Of a DNA stretch of 64,000 bases, positions 17,278 to 26,500 are shown piece after piece. The position numbers and the translations under genes were made by a program. Source of the stretch: Paenibacillus taichungensis (GTDB taxonomy: Bacteria; Bacillota; Bacilli; Paenibacillales; Paenibacillaceae); assembly GCF_013359905.1 (NCBI RefSeq), contig NZ_JABMCC010000114.1:1-64000 (forward strand). Direction: 5' to 3'. The stretch's first letter is position 1, and each line of letters starts with the position of its first letter. The notes beneath the pieces are model-generated. The model ran no database searches, was not told the origin of the DNA, and was given only the letters and a program-made list of their open reading frames with translations.

Positions 17278-18654
17278 ATGCATATCGTACTGCTGTGCGG
17301 TGGCTCTGGCAAAAGGCTCTGGCCGTTATCCAATGAGCTTCGCTCCAAGCTGTTCATAGATATACTTCCATCACCCGCTGGAGGTAGGGAATCCATGATC
17401 CGCAGAGTATGCCGCCAGCTTGACAGTTCATCCCTGACGGATTCAACGCTCATTATTTCACATCAGGATCAGGCTAATATTACGGCTCGACATACTCAAG
17501 GCAAAATACCAGTCATCGGGGAACCATATAAACGAGGCACTTTTACTGCGGCGGCCTTAGCGACGTTATATCTGCAATCCTTCCGAATGGCCAAAGATGA
17601 CGATGTGATCTGTATCGCGCCAGCTGATGTGTTCGCAGGTGAAGATTTTTTCAGCAACTTCCAATTACTACCGGACATCTTGAAACATTCTCAAGCCGAT
17701 ATTGCTTTAATTGGGACAAGGCCTACACATGCTTCAGAACAGTATGGATACATCCTGCCGGGTGAGGAAGAACATGCTTATGCGCCCATAACACAATTTA
17801 TAGAAAAACCCGAAGCCACCATTGCTGAAACTCTGATACAACGTGGGGCACTATGGAACTGCGGTGTGTACGCGTTCACCGTCGAGTTTATGATATCCCA
17901 TATTAAAAAAATGGGGCTTCCGGTTCATTATGATCAATTGTCATCCCTGTATGAAGCGTTGCCTGAACGCAGTTTTGACAAGCATGTTGCAGAAAAGGCT
18001 CAGCGGGCCGTAGTCCTGCCTTATAAGGGAGTATGGCAGGATATCGGAAGCTGGGATACGCTGTGCGCACAGTTAGATTCCCATGTAATCGGACACGGTG
18101 GAATCTCGGGCTCTTCCTCCGACTCCTATATTATTAACGAGCTTCCCTACCCCATCCAAGTCATTGGCGTGCCAGGTATTATCGCTGCCGCAAGTCCGGA
18201 CGGCATACTCATTGCCAACAAAAATAATTCAAATGAAATTAAAGCGCAATTAGGCAACTTGCCATTAAAACCGATGTATGGTGAAGCAACCTGGGGCAGT
18301 TATCGTGTCATCGAGAGTTCGGTAGAAGATGAGAGTACAACTGTAACCATATTAAACATAACGGTTCTACCGGGCAAACATATCGGGTTGAACTGGCACA
18401 GGGCAGGATGTAGAGCGTGGATGGTACTTGCAGGCAGCGGTCAATTGCTTATCAACGGACAGGTCACACAGATGACTCTGGGCACTCAGTTCGCGATGAT
18501 CTCGGAGAGCGTCTATTCTATTTTCGCTGAAACCAGGTTGGTCTTCCTTGAAGTACAGATCGGCGAACCCGAGGATGAGAACAATATCCTTTTTGAAGAA
18601 GAAGACTGGAATATAATCGTAGAACGTGCAGGATCGTATAACTATGGAGTGTAA
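17278..18654 (+). CDS. Mannose-1-phosphate guanylyltransferase / mannose-6-phosphate isomerase-like
   Basis: A 458-aa nucleotidyltransferase fused to a C-terminal cupin, the ManC/CpsB layout. The N-terminal signature CGGSGKRLWPLS (the usual form is GGSGTRLWPLS) binds the nucleotide. FIEKP and WQDIGSWDTL are conserved, and the cupin (about residues 345-445) carries LPGKHIGLNWHRAG and WMVLAGSGQLLINGQ. It would make GDP-mannose from mannose-1-phosphate and GTP. Whether the isomerase half is active is uncertain, because the second cupin motif looks degenerate. Strong ribosome binding site AAGGAGGAAGCCC. Operon with the preceding glycosyltransferase; intrinsic terminator at 18674. Confidence 0.85.
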   Translation: MHIVLLCGGSGKRLWPLSNELRSKLFIDILPSPAGGRESMIRRVCRQLDSSSLTDSTLIISHQDQANITARHTQGKIPVIGEPYKRGTFTAAALATLYLQSFRMAKDDDVICIAPADVFAGEDFFSNFQLLPDILKHSQADIALIGTRPTHASEQYGYILPGEEEHAYAPITQFIEKPEATIAETLIQRGALWNCGVYAFTVEFMISHIKKMGLPVHYDQLSSLYEALPERSFDKHVAEKAQRAVVLPYKGVWQDIGSWDTLCAQLDSHVIGHGGISGSSSDSYIINELPYPIQVIGVPGIIAAASPDGILIANKNNSNEIKAQLGNLPLKPMYGEATWGSYRVIESSVEDESTTVTILNITVLPGKHIGLNWHRAGCRAWMVLAGSGQLLINGQVTQMTLGTQFAMISESVYSIFAETRLVFLEVQIGEPEDENNILFEEEDWNIIVERAGSYNYGV

Positions 18655-18673
18655 ATTGAACCGTTCAAATCTT

Positions 18674-18700
18674 AGCCCCGTCCATTCGTGGGGGCTATTT
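18674..18700 (+). terminator. Intrinsic terminator after the guanylyltransferase gene
   Basis: AGCCCC paired with GGGGGCT followed by ATTT, 20 nt after the stop codon. Confidence 0.6.
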
Positions 18701-18750
18701 GCTTTGCCTATCAAACGAAACATGGGGTAAAACCAAATATCAGTGTGCTA

Positions 18751-18777
18751 GGGAATATGTTCTTGTCCCTCGACAAT
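18751..18777 (+). repeat. Dispersed repeat R1, right-end fragment
   Basis: GGGAATATGTTCTTGTCCCT then CGACAA, identical to the right end of the full copies at 44350 and 50900. Confidence 0.6.
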
Positions 18778-19023
18778 ACTACTATATTGAAAGGGTACTC
18801 TTCGACATTGAAGAGTTTATCACTCACGCGACAGAGCAAACTCAATTTGTCATCATTATAAGGTTTACCAGATCAAATGCTAAAAACATTGCCTGCCCCG
18901 TATTTCATCTCATAATTGGTAAGATCAATTTGCATACCATTACTATCTAAGTGACGCTTTAAAGACGTATCTTCACTCACTGCTCTTTGAAGATTTATTA
19001 GGGATTTGGAAAATAGTCGAATT

Positions 19024-19047
19024 GAGGACAAAAACTTGTACCGATTC
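19024..19047. repeat. Dispersed repeat R1, palindrome-arm fragment
   Basis: GAGGACAAAAACTTGTACCG followed by ATT matches one arm of the R1 palindrome. Confidence 0.4.
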
Positions 19048-19468
19048 CCATTTACTTTCCCATCTCTTGAAATCGCTGACTTATGGGATAGTTATAAAAA
19101 GTAGTTAAGTTAATTGAGTAGTGATAGTAAAGTAAATGAGACGTTTATTTTCGGGATAAGTTAATCCCCCCTAGACCACAATTCAGCAGATCGTAGGCAA
19201 AGTTTTTATCTATGTTCCTCCTCATTAACTATGAGACACTTGTAGCCGTCACTGTAGGCGTTCCTGAAGAGATAATTCAAAAATAGGAATCTAACGCCTT
19301 AATGATACTATTTCCCACCTCTAATTTGCATTTCATCAGCCTCATGCATGATGAGTTGGCGCAATGGACTAGGAATTTGTATTGGTAAAATTTACTCATT
19401 AAACTGTGTTCTCATCTTTGTTAAAGTGGATAAGCATTATGAAGACAAAGACGGGAGTTTTAATTGAC

Positions 19469-20794
19469 ATGAACGTTCTTACCAAATCCATCATCGGCCT
19501 GCTTTGCGTGACGACATTAGCAGGCGCGTATTTCAGTTATACCGAGCATCAGGATAATCGACAATGGAAGCAGCAACAACAGCGCAATACGCAATACTGG
19601 TCGCATATGCAAGCGATCTACCTGCGCGATTTCGACTATGCGCTTGCGGAATCTCTTGCGGCATCTACGATTGCGGATCGGCAAGCAGCACTTCAATCTG
19701 CAATTGAACATGCCAATTTTATTTTGGAATATGTAAGGATCGGATCCGTTACAATGAACTTTCCATCTTGGTCCTCGTATGAGTCATTTATCACGGACGG
19801 CAGCCGCTACTTGGCCTATCCTGCCAGCGAGAAGGGAATGTCGCTCAACCCAGATCAATTAGAACAAATTCAACGCTTGAGAACGTTCGCGAGGATCGCT
19901 CTACCGTATCTCGAGCAGATGAGGAAGAAAGCTGTTGATTCCTCTTTATCAGATATACAACAGATTTCGACCGAAATGGAAGAGGCTTTGTCTCAACTTG
20001 ACTCGGTCTTTACGTCCGGCAATAAAGCCTTTAACGAGTTCCTGTACAACCAGAATCCTTACATACCTCTGAAGCCAGGAACCGTGTTCGCCGGGGAAAC
20101 CACGTATAAGGCTACGGAGCTTGCGGCCAAAGCGAAAATTTTCATGGGCGAGGCTTGGAATAAAGGAGTAGGTAAGCAAATCGTCCACATGTCCTCCGGC
20201 GGAATCGGCCCCGAGTTCGGAGAAGTCATGGATTTCAATTTATCGGACACCGATGGGAAATCAACCAGCTCCTATATTGCAACACTGAGTAAAAGCGGAC
20301 ACGTGCTCCAAGTGAGACGCAAGGGCTTGATCTCCGAAAAAGGAGATGTAGAGCAATCTATGGACTTAAAGCAGGTTGTCGCGGTTGCGGATACCTGGAT
20401 GGCTCGCTGGTCTGGCGAACGTCTGACATTAGTAGGGAAAGAGATAAAAGAAACCTCCATTTATCTCACGTATATTCCGGTCCGGGAGCAAGTTTCCATT
20501 CCACAGATGAAAGTCGTATGGCAATTTGATCGCCATACCGGTGCGTTAAAGCGCTTTGATGCGTCTAAGTATTTTACCTATTACAATAAAACCTTCCCCA
20601 TTCACCCGAAGCTAACAGCGGAGCAAGCCTCAGCGAAGCTTGGTCCAAAAGTTAACGTTTCGGGTAAGCCAAAGCTGGAGCTCCGCAACGACAAGCTCGT
20701 ATATGCATTTCCCGTCACTGGGATTGAAGGCGTTTCTCATGTATACATAAATGCCCGCACAGGCGCTGGCGAAGGCATTAATTACAACTTTTAA
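19469..20794 (+). CDS. Membrane-anchored PepSY-domain protein, YpeB/YcdB-like
   Basis: About 441 aa: a short cytoplasmic start, one transmembrane anchor (KSIIGLLCVTTLAGAYFSY), a helical extracytoplasmic region (about 45-190), then PepSY-type beta repeats. The last one (LTAEQASAKLG ... YVYAFPVTG-like, VSHVYINARTGAGEGI) resembles the C-terminal repeats of the germination protein YpeB and of YcdB/YcdC. YpeB stabilises the cortex hydrolase SleB, but no sleB gene is adjacent here, so that role is not claimed. Start chosen at the ATG after GGGAGTTTTAATTGAC; in-frame alternatives exist at 19439 and 19406. An intrinsic terminator follows. Confidence 0.62.
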   Translation: MNVLTKSIIGLLCVTTLAGAYFSYTEHQDNRQWKQQQQRNTQYWSHMQAIYLRDFDYALAESLAASTIADRQAALQSAIEHANFILEYVRIGSVTMNFPSWSSYESFITDGSRYLAYPASEKGMSLNPDQLEQIQRLRTFARIALPYLEQMRKKAVDSSLSDIQQISTEMEEALSQLDSVFTSGNKAFNEFLYNQNPYIPLKPGTVFAGETTYKATELAAKAKIFMGEAWNKGVGKQIVHMSSGGIGPEFGEVMDFNLSDTDGKSTSSYIATLSKSGHVLQVRRKGLISEKGDVEQSMDLKQVVAVADTWMARWSGERLTLVGKEIKETSIYLTYIPVREQVSIPQMKVVWQFDRHTGALKRFDASKYFTYYNKTFPIHPKLTAEQASAKLGPKVNVSGKPKLELRNDKLVYAFPVTGIEGVSHVYINARTGAGEGINYNF

Positions 20795-20808
20795 TCACAA
20801 TTGAAAAG

Positions 20809-20849
20809 GCAGCCCCACGAATACCTTTGCTGCGGGCTGCTTTAATTTT
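20809..20849 (+). terminator. Intrinsic terminator of the PepSY-domain gene
   Basis: GCAGCCC pairs with GGGCTGC and is followed by TTTAATTTT, 15 nt after the stop. Confidence 0.75.
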
Positions 20850-20963
20850 GCGTGTCAATCTTGGCTCACCTTCATTGTTACTTACTTATGTCACCGAGAG
20901 CCCAACAAAAAATGAGAATCGGTTACCTTCTTAGAGTAGGCAAGTCATAATCCCTAATTTAAA

Positions 20964-20985
20964 GACCATCCTTTGTGGGATGGCC
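20964..20985 (-). terminator. Intrinsic terminator of the APH-like kinase gene
   Basis: On the minus strand GGCCATCC-CACAAA-GGATGGTC followed by TTTAAATT. A homologous hairpin is at 61365-61387, behind the duplicated 3' end of this gene. Confidence 0.7.
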
Positions 20986-21020
20986 ATTCCTTTTCTGGCT
21001 GTGTTAACGTATCGTACCCG

Positions 21021-21235
21021 TTAACACAAAAAGTCCATATCAATATAGGGAGTGTTATTTAGCAAATTTTCATAGTAGAAGCGTCGGGCTTGCTCATCCC
21101 ATTCGCTCCAATCAGGAGCGTTAAAATCTCTGCTTCTATAGAACGCGGCTAATACTCTAGCTTGCCTTAAATTAATAAATAATGGGATTTGGTTTAACCA
21201 ACCTTGACTCACCGTATTTTCCTTACAATAGCCGT
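21021..21235. repeat. Segmental duplication, intact-gene copy
   Basis: Aligns without gaps to 61416-61630 (constant offset 40395) with only a few substitutions. Together with the terminator hairpin the similarity extends left to about 20960. Confidence 0.9.
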
Positions 21236-21995
21236 TTAAGAAGTTGCAATAGAAACGCTTTGCAATCTCCTTTCTTACATCTCCAGACACAACCCACGGA
21301 ATAGGGATTTCATAGAATAATGGAGTAGCAATATCAGAAACAAACCAGCTATATTCCGAGTCGTCATAATCAATAATAAAGGCATTGTCCCCATCATTAA
21401 GATAATTGCCAGGGCTGATATCCCCATGAATAAGACCGTACGTATCTTTTTCCTTGGCTAGAGCGCTAACTTCAGTAATTAAACGATCAAAGTTATCGTG
21501 TAATTCTAACGGACAATACTTCTTAAATGAGGCTAATAGGGCATTATCATTCCATTCATAGCGTGAATGTTGGGACGAATAATGAAGTGAAAACTTATGT
21601 ATTGTACCGACCATTTGACCGATATTCTCATAAAATGTATTGCTCTCCTCGGCTATTACTGCATTTTTGCCGGGTGCTTTCTCAAAAGCTGTCACAACAA
21701 AGGACTCGTCAATGATATGAATAAGATCCCCTGATAAAGACTGAATGGGCCTTGCTACTTTCATTCCGCAATCAGCCAGGAACATGATAAAATCTAGTTC
21801 CGCTCTTATTAATAATTCATTTCGATGTGTGACATGGGCAATTCTTAAAATAACTTTTCGATCTCCAACTACCCCGGAATAAACGAAATTTTGAAATCCA
21901 TTTAATTCGAAAATGGAGTCTTCACGTATTCCAAAACATTGTGCGGACTGTCTCAATATATCTTGTGTGTATAGTAGTTTAATCTTTTTATCCAT
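21021..21995 (-). CDS. Aminoglycoside-phosphotransferase-family kinase
   Basis: A 324-aa APH/homoserine-kinase-type protein. It shows the N-lobe (KVILRIAHVTHRNELLIRAE with catalytic Lys and Glu), the catalytic loop HGDISPGNYL and the metal-binding IIDYDDSEY. Substrate unknown; such Bacillales proteins are often annotated as serine/homoserine or antibiotic kinases. The start is the ATG after GGGGAGAGGTAAT. An upstream in-frame run to 22088 has no ribosome binding site. Its last roughly 215 bp, with the terminator, recur almost identically at 61365-61630. It lies directly downstream of a CD3324-family gene on the same strand. Confidence 0.83.
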   Translation of the reverse strand: MDKKIKLLYTQDILRQSAQCFGIREDSIFELNGFQNFVYSGVVGDRKVILRIAHVTHRNELLIRAELDFIMFLADCGMKVARPIQSLSGDLIHIIDESFVVTAFEKAPGKNAVIAEESNTFYENIGQMVGTIHKFSLHYSSQHSRYEWNDNALLASFKKYCPLELHDNFDRLITEVSALAKEKDTYGLIHGDISPGNYLNDGDNAFIIDYDDSEYSWFVSDIATPLFYEIPIPWVVSGDVRKEIAKRFYCNFLNGYCKENTVSQGWLNQIPLFINLRQARVLAAFYRSRDFNAPDWSEWDEQARRFYYENLLNNTPYIDMDFLC

Positions 21996-22083
21996 ATTAC
22001 CTCTCCCCTTCATTTTCATGGTAACAAAAGGTGCTGCTTGAAAATATACTGAATTTGATTCAGAATCAAATTCTACACAAAAA

Positions 22084-22108
22084 GCCACATCAGAAAGCTC
22101 GATGTGAC
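22084..22108 (-). terminator. Intrinsic terminator of the CD3324-family gene
   Basis: On the minus strand GTCACATC, a 9-nt loop, GATGTGGC, then TTTTTGTG, 13 nt after the stop. Confidence 0.75.
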
Positions 22109-22120
22109 TTACAAGTGAAT

Positions 22121-22387
22121 CTATTTTCTAGAGTAAATGATTTTCTTAATGCTTTCGTAGGAAAGACTGAATTCATTCGAGAGTTCATCGATCGACTTTC
22201 CATTGAAATATGTTTGACGGATCGTTTCGTTTCTTAGACTCAGCCGTTCTCTACTCCCCGATTTTTCTCCCCATTTTTTGTGCAATTTTTCAGGGGTCGG
22301 GACATACACCATGCGGCCGTGAATGTACTTCTGAATTTCTTTTAGCAACTCTTCCGGAAAGATATTGTCTGCATTTACATATTTCAT
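22121..22387 (-). CDS. CD3324-family small HTH protein (copy 1)
   Basis: An 88-aa protein of the family named after Clostridioides difficile CD3324. It begins KYVNADNIFPEELLKEIQKY, has the family motif YVPTPEKLHKKWGEKSGSR, and ends in a helix-turn-helix-like segment (SIDELSNEFSLSYESIKKII). A DNA- or RNA-binding role is inferred from that helix-turn-helix; no function is established to my knowledge. A paralogue lies at 57347-57613. Its ribosome binding site AAGGAGCA sits inside a hairpin of the leader at 22388-22584, so translation is probably regulated. Confidence 0.82.
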   Translation of the reverse strand: MKYVNADNIFPEELLKEIQKYIHGRMVYVPTPEKLHKKWGEKSGSRERLSLRNETIRQTYFNGKSIDELSNEFSLSYESIKKIIYSRK

Positions 22388-22584
22388 GATAGCTCTGCTC
22401 CTTAAAATTTTTTTGAAATTTAAGGGAGCAAAGTCATTCTATAAACAGTAAACATCATGCCAGAGATGATTCAGCGGTTAAATTTCTTTGTTCTCGCTCC
22501 ACACAAACAACCGCCGTTGTTTATAGAATAGACTTTGCATGGAGCAGATTGTGGATTTTCTCATCAGTTGAAACCCTCCCTCCC
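22388..22584 (-). promoter_or_regulatory. Structured leader with alternative hairpins before CD3324-family gene 1
   Basis: Four complementary segments can be read on the minus strand. Arm 1 (22547-22518, inside the leader ORF) contains GCAAAGTC-t-ATTCTATAAACA. It pairs over 20 bp with arm 3 (22447-22428, TGTTTATAGAATGACTTTGC). Arm 1 GCTCCA can instead pair with arm 2 TGGAGC (22501-22496), beside a perfect AAACAAC-ggcg-GTTGTTT hairpin. Arm 3 (TGCTCCCTTAAATTT) also pairs with arm 4, AAATTTTAAGGAGCA, which contains the ribosome binding site. The folds are mutually exclusive, as in translation attenuators. Confidence 0.65.
22478..22564 (-). CDS. Leader ORF of 28 codons upstream of CD3324-family gene 1
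   Basis: ATG preceded by GGGAGGGAGGG with 9 nt spacing and ended by TAA at 22478-22480. The peptide begins MRKSTICSMQSLFYKQRRLF and is basic in the middle. It covers arms 1 and 2 of the leader, so translating it would block the arm 1-arm 3 helix. It could be a regulatory leader peptide or a small protein in its own right. It has no sequence similarity to the leader ORF of the second copy, which favours a regulatory role for the act of translation. Confidence 0.55.
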   Translation of the reverse strand: MRKSTICSMQSLFYKQRRLFVWSENKEI

Positions 22585-22668
22585 AAAATTATAAATGTAA
22601 CGCATTCCCAAATATTCGTAAATACTAGTTCTCGACTATTTCCTGCACCGCACAAATACCCCGATAAC

Positions 22669-23028
22669 TCAAAATCGGTTCAGGGGAACTTTGGGACATA
22701 TATTATATTCGTGACCTAGAACTACGACCCCTTTTTCGAGGTTTTTTTTCTTTTTAAGAAGGTAGGTAGATTGAGAATCATCAAAACGAAGCAGTACATT
22801 GTCATTTTGCATCATGCGGATCTGTCCTTTTCCAACACGCCCAGCAATTAGCTGGCTGTAAGAAATGTCTGGTTTCCACAACTGCCATATCCCGATGAGC
22901 AGCCCTAACAACGCAATCGCTCGTGGCACCTTTTCGATAATATCATAAGTCGCGAAATGCTTTTCCGCCCCAAAATAGACGTTGTAGCCACTTGTGGCTA
23001 TGAGTTTTAATAATTCATCCTTATTCAA
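22669..23028 (-). CDS. SLATT-like 2TM protein, probably truncated
   Basis: A 119-aa protein whose N-terminus (KDELLKLIATSGYNVYFGAE, KHFATYDIIEKVP) matches the start of SLATT/2TM proteins, the predicted membrane effectors associated with SMODS and SLOG defence or nucleotide-signalling systems. Only one hydrophobic helix (RAIALLGLLIGIWQLW) follows instead of two, and the rest (from about residue 55) is an unrelated-looking soluble tail. It is shorter than typical family members. No nucleotidyltransferase or SLOG gene is adjacent, so it looks like a rearranged or orphaned remnant. Start ATG lies 12-16 nt behind GGAGGAGGG. Confidence 0.5.
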   Translation of the reverse strand: MNKDELLKLIATSGYNVYFGAEKHFATYDIIEKVPRAIALLGLLIGIWQLWKPDISYSQLIAGRVGKGQIRMMQNDNVLLRFDDSQSTYLLKKKKNLEKGVVVLGHEYNICPKVPLNRF

Positions 23029-23519
23029 CTATCGATCCCTCCTCCCATTTATCTTTTATTTTTCTTTTCAAAATGAAAGGCACAGGAAAGTCTCAACTTC
23101 TTACATATGATCTTACGATAACTAGTAGAAATCTCCAATACATTCTCTACCATTAATTGATTTTGACTTCAGTGATTAAGCTGGTTGCTGTGTCAAAGAG
23201 AAAATGGCTTTTTCGGTTGATCGAGTCCGTGTATGCGAAAGGCTACATCGAGCAAAAAGGAAAATAAGCGTTTGCGCAGCCCTTTTATAAGTGCATGTGC
23301 TCAATGTTTAGACATACATCAAATCGGCAATCTGACTATGTTCTTGTCTATTACGGTAATCGGTATTAGTTCTTGTCGTTTGCTTGGGACAAGAACTTGT
23401 ACCGATAAATTAAAAAAGCCGCTAAAATAGCGACTTTAATTTATCCTCGACAATCCTTATGCAAGTGTGACGCGACCTCCGAAGCTGTCAGCGGCATCGT
23501 TTATTAATAGAGTAAATTA
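23029..23519. other. Intergenic region dominated by an R1 repeat
   Basis: R1 occupies 23302-23453 and its hairpin probably terminates the SLH gene. A short frame ending KGYIEQKGK at about 23271 may be the tail of a lost gene. Nothing else is seen. Confidence 0.5.
23302..23453 (+). repeat. Dispersed repeat R1, full-length copy
   Basis: All blocks are present: TCAATGTTTAGACATACATC, AATCGGCAATCTGACTATG, TTCTTGTC, the palindrome CGGTATTAGTTCTTGTC / GACAAGAACTTGTACCG, the hairpin AAAAAAGCCGCTAAAATAGC-GACTTT, and the right end CCTCGACAA. Confidence 0.85.
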
Positions 23520-26500
23520 CTAAAGAATCTCTGCATGCTCTAGCAGACGAACGATCATTGCAGCAACCTGCTCTCTCGTAATTTGATCTTTTACGGCTAA
23601 CTTTCCGTTAATACCCATAATAATTCCTTCTTGTACTGAGGAGGCAATATCATTTCTAGACCAGATGCTAATTTGAGCTTGATCGCTATATTCGCCAAGG
23701 ACCCTATCCATTTCCGAGTCAGATAATACCTTTTTTGAATCAAGATGATGTAACACTCTCGCTACAATAACCATAGCCTCTTCTCTCGTAATTTTCTGAG
23801 TTGGACGATAAGTAGTATCTGGATAACCATTCATAAAACCAAGTTCCGCAACTGCAGCTACAGCATCCGAATACCATGCACCTGTAACAACATCAGTATA
23901 ATTTAGGCTACCTGATGTCTCCACCAGCCCGAGAGCCTTGCTGATAATAGTAGCAAATTCAGCTCTTGTTATAGCACGTTTCGGTTCAAACGTTGTTTCA
24001 TTCACGCCACTCAGTATAAGTTTGGAAGATAATGTATCAATTGCTTTAAGCGACCAGCCGGAGACGTCTGTAAATCTAGGCTGCTTGCGAATCAGCATGT
24101 AAGTGCCTGATCCGTAGCTTGTTACCTTAGCATAATAGCTTTGGTCATTTATTGAAATTGCCGCTGTCACTGGGCTTTGTACTCCGTTATCTAGAAGCTT
24201 TAACACGGCTGACGGCAATTCCCCCGTACCCGTGGAGCCAAGCACGATAGTTCCAAGCTCTTGTAAATGTAGTGAGTTATCCTCATTCTGTGCCAATAGA
24301 TCAATTGTAATCGGAACTCCAATTAACTGATAAGCACCCTTTTGAGCTTGTTCCTTAGCTTGAGCAAACATTCCTTCAGATTCATGCTTTATGCTAATTA
24401 CATATCTGCTGTGATTGGTCGCTAGCATTTGCTTTAATTCCTGGCTGCTTAGTAAAAATTGTTGGCCCGTTGTTTTAAATAACAGACTATTGCTGTTAGC
24501 AGCAAGCTTATCTAGCGCTTCATTGGACACGATTAGCTGAGACTTTGAGTATGTCCCCATTAAGCTCACTTCTATCGTCTGGTTTTCATGTGTTTTGCTT
24601 AAGTGAGTAAGCTGCGCCTTGCTTAACAGAATCTCAATAGAGCTTCCTTGAACATGGACTTGACCTGTAAACGCACCCTCAAGCTCATCTTCACCAAACT
24701 TTATCATCACATCTGCTGACACTGGATTTTCGGTAGAAGCAACCTCAGATGTATGTCCTGTACTATGACTCGGCTCAGGAATGGTACGATAAATAATGGA
24801 AGCACTTGTGGCTTCTGAAACATTGCCTGCGCGATCGATGAATCGGACATAAACCGTCTTGCTGCCTTCTCCTGCTGACAGGTTGTAACTCATGCTTGGG
24901 CTGTAGGCTTCTTCTGTTGACCATGTCACATTGTCATCCGAAAATTGTACACCCACGACATCCGTCACACCTGCCCCTAAAGTAAATTTAAGGGTTACCC
25001 CTTGAGATGTTGCATAGGCAGCTCCTCCATTAATCGCAACTGTTCCTGTTGGTGCTAAGGTATCAAGAATAATTGTTGATGAATATATCGGAGAAATATT
25101 TCCTCCCCCGCTAATTAGCGTAACCGTAATCTCTTTCTCTTCATTCGTATTTCCTACATTAATAACAAAGCTGTCGATATATGGGATCGTCGTTGGTGTT
25201 GAACTATTAATCATATATCTGATGAAAGCAATGTCGTTTACACCTACATCTGGAGTTATTGCAACGACTACATTCGCGTTATTCGTGTAGACGTTTCCAT
25301 TATTAATAAGAACAGAAGCTGTTGGAGGCTTCGTATTCAACAAAATACTTCTCTGAATCACACCAATGTTGCCAAAGCGATCAATAAGTCTTACAAAAAC
25401 GGTTTTATCTCCGTCTCCCGTTGGCAATGTATATCTTTTGCTTGGGCTGTAACCTTCTACTGAAGACCAATTATTATTATCTGCTGAAAATTGCATACTC
25501 ACAATTTCATTAGCACCTACATCTGTTGTAATAAGGAGATCAACCTCGCGCTCTGTTGTATAGGCAGCACCACTGTTAATCGTTAAAGTACCAGTAGGGA
25601 TAGTAGTATTCATTGAGAAATTCCAAAAATAAAGCGGAGATATATTGCCCGCTGCATCTATTAATTCAACTCTTACCGATTTATCACCGTTATCCGATCC
25701 TACCCCAATTGAAAATTGTGAATAGTATAGCTGAGTAGTTGATACTTGAGACGAATTAACAGAATACCGCATCCTAACGATATCATCCACGCCTGGATCT
25801 GGTGTAATTGTAACATCTACAAATTGATGATTCGTGAAGTAGCTTCCATTATTTATAAGAACGGTTGCAGTCGGAGGCGTTTTATCTATTTCGAATTGTA
25901 ATGTTTTTGAGAGGCTTCCATCAGTAACGACAAGTGTATAAGAACCCTCAACAGTAATTGTTGTTCCACTTGAAAAGGAAGCTCCATTTAGTGTAGCTGT
26001 ACCTATGTTAAATTGCGGCGTTACATTTGTATTATATATACCGTCATTAACAACACCCGTTATTTCGATATCCTCAATTTCAGAGTATGTAATATCAGTC
26101 GTTTGTATATAATGTTCCTTCGTTGGTATATCGGCACTGCGTGCTTCTTCGGCAGAAAGTACAGAAAGGATAAATGTTGCAGTAGGATTTGTTTTTAGGC
26201 TTTCCTCTGATATGTGGCTTGTAAAGTCAAAGGGAGCAAGGGTGGGCTTAGGGTGAATTTCTGGGATAGTATGATTTAATAAATTAGTCAGTTTGGATTG
26301 AACCTCTATTGGAGAACCGTATCCCCCCTGATAACCTAAATTAAGATATCCAAGGCCCTCATCTTCGTACATTATCTTTCCTGAATCTATTCCTTCATAA
26401 ACAATTGTTGTATCCTCTAATGCATAGATAGCTGACGAAACGATATTAGCAGATGCTGCAGTTTGATGATTAAAAAAAACGATGAATACCATACTAACGA

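Larger units (their letters stand above)
18655..19468. other. Long intergenic region with terminator and R1 fragments
   Basis: A terminator at 18674-18700, R1 fragments at 18751-18777 and about 19024-19047, and otherwise AT-rich sequence with no credible gene. Confidence 0.55.

Noticed and set aside
22428..22538. Inverted repeats near CD3324-family gene 1 as an invertible (phase-variable) promoter
   Set aside because: The arms are inside a transcribed leader, overlap a ribosome-binding-site hairpin and covary with copy 2. No recombinase gene is adjacent, so an RNA explanation fits better.
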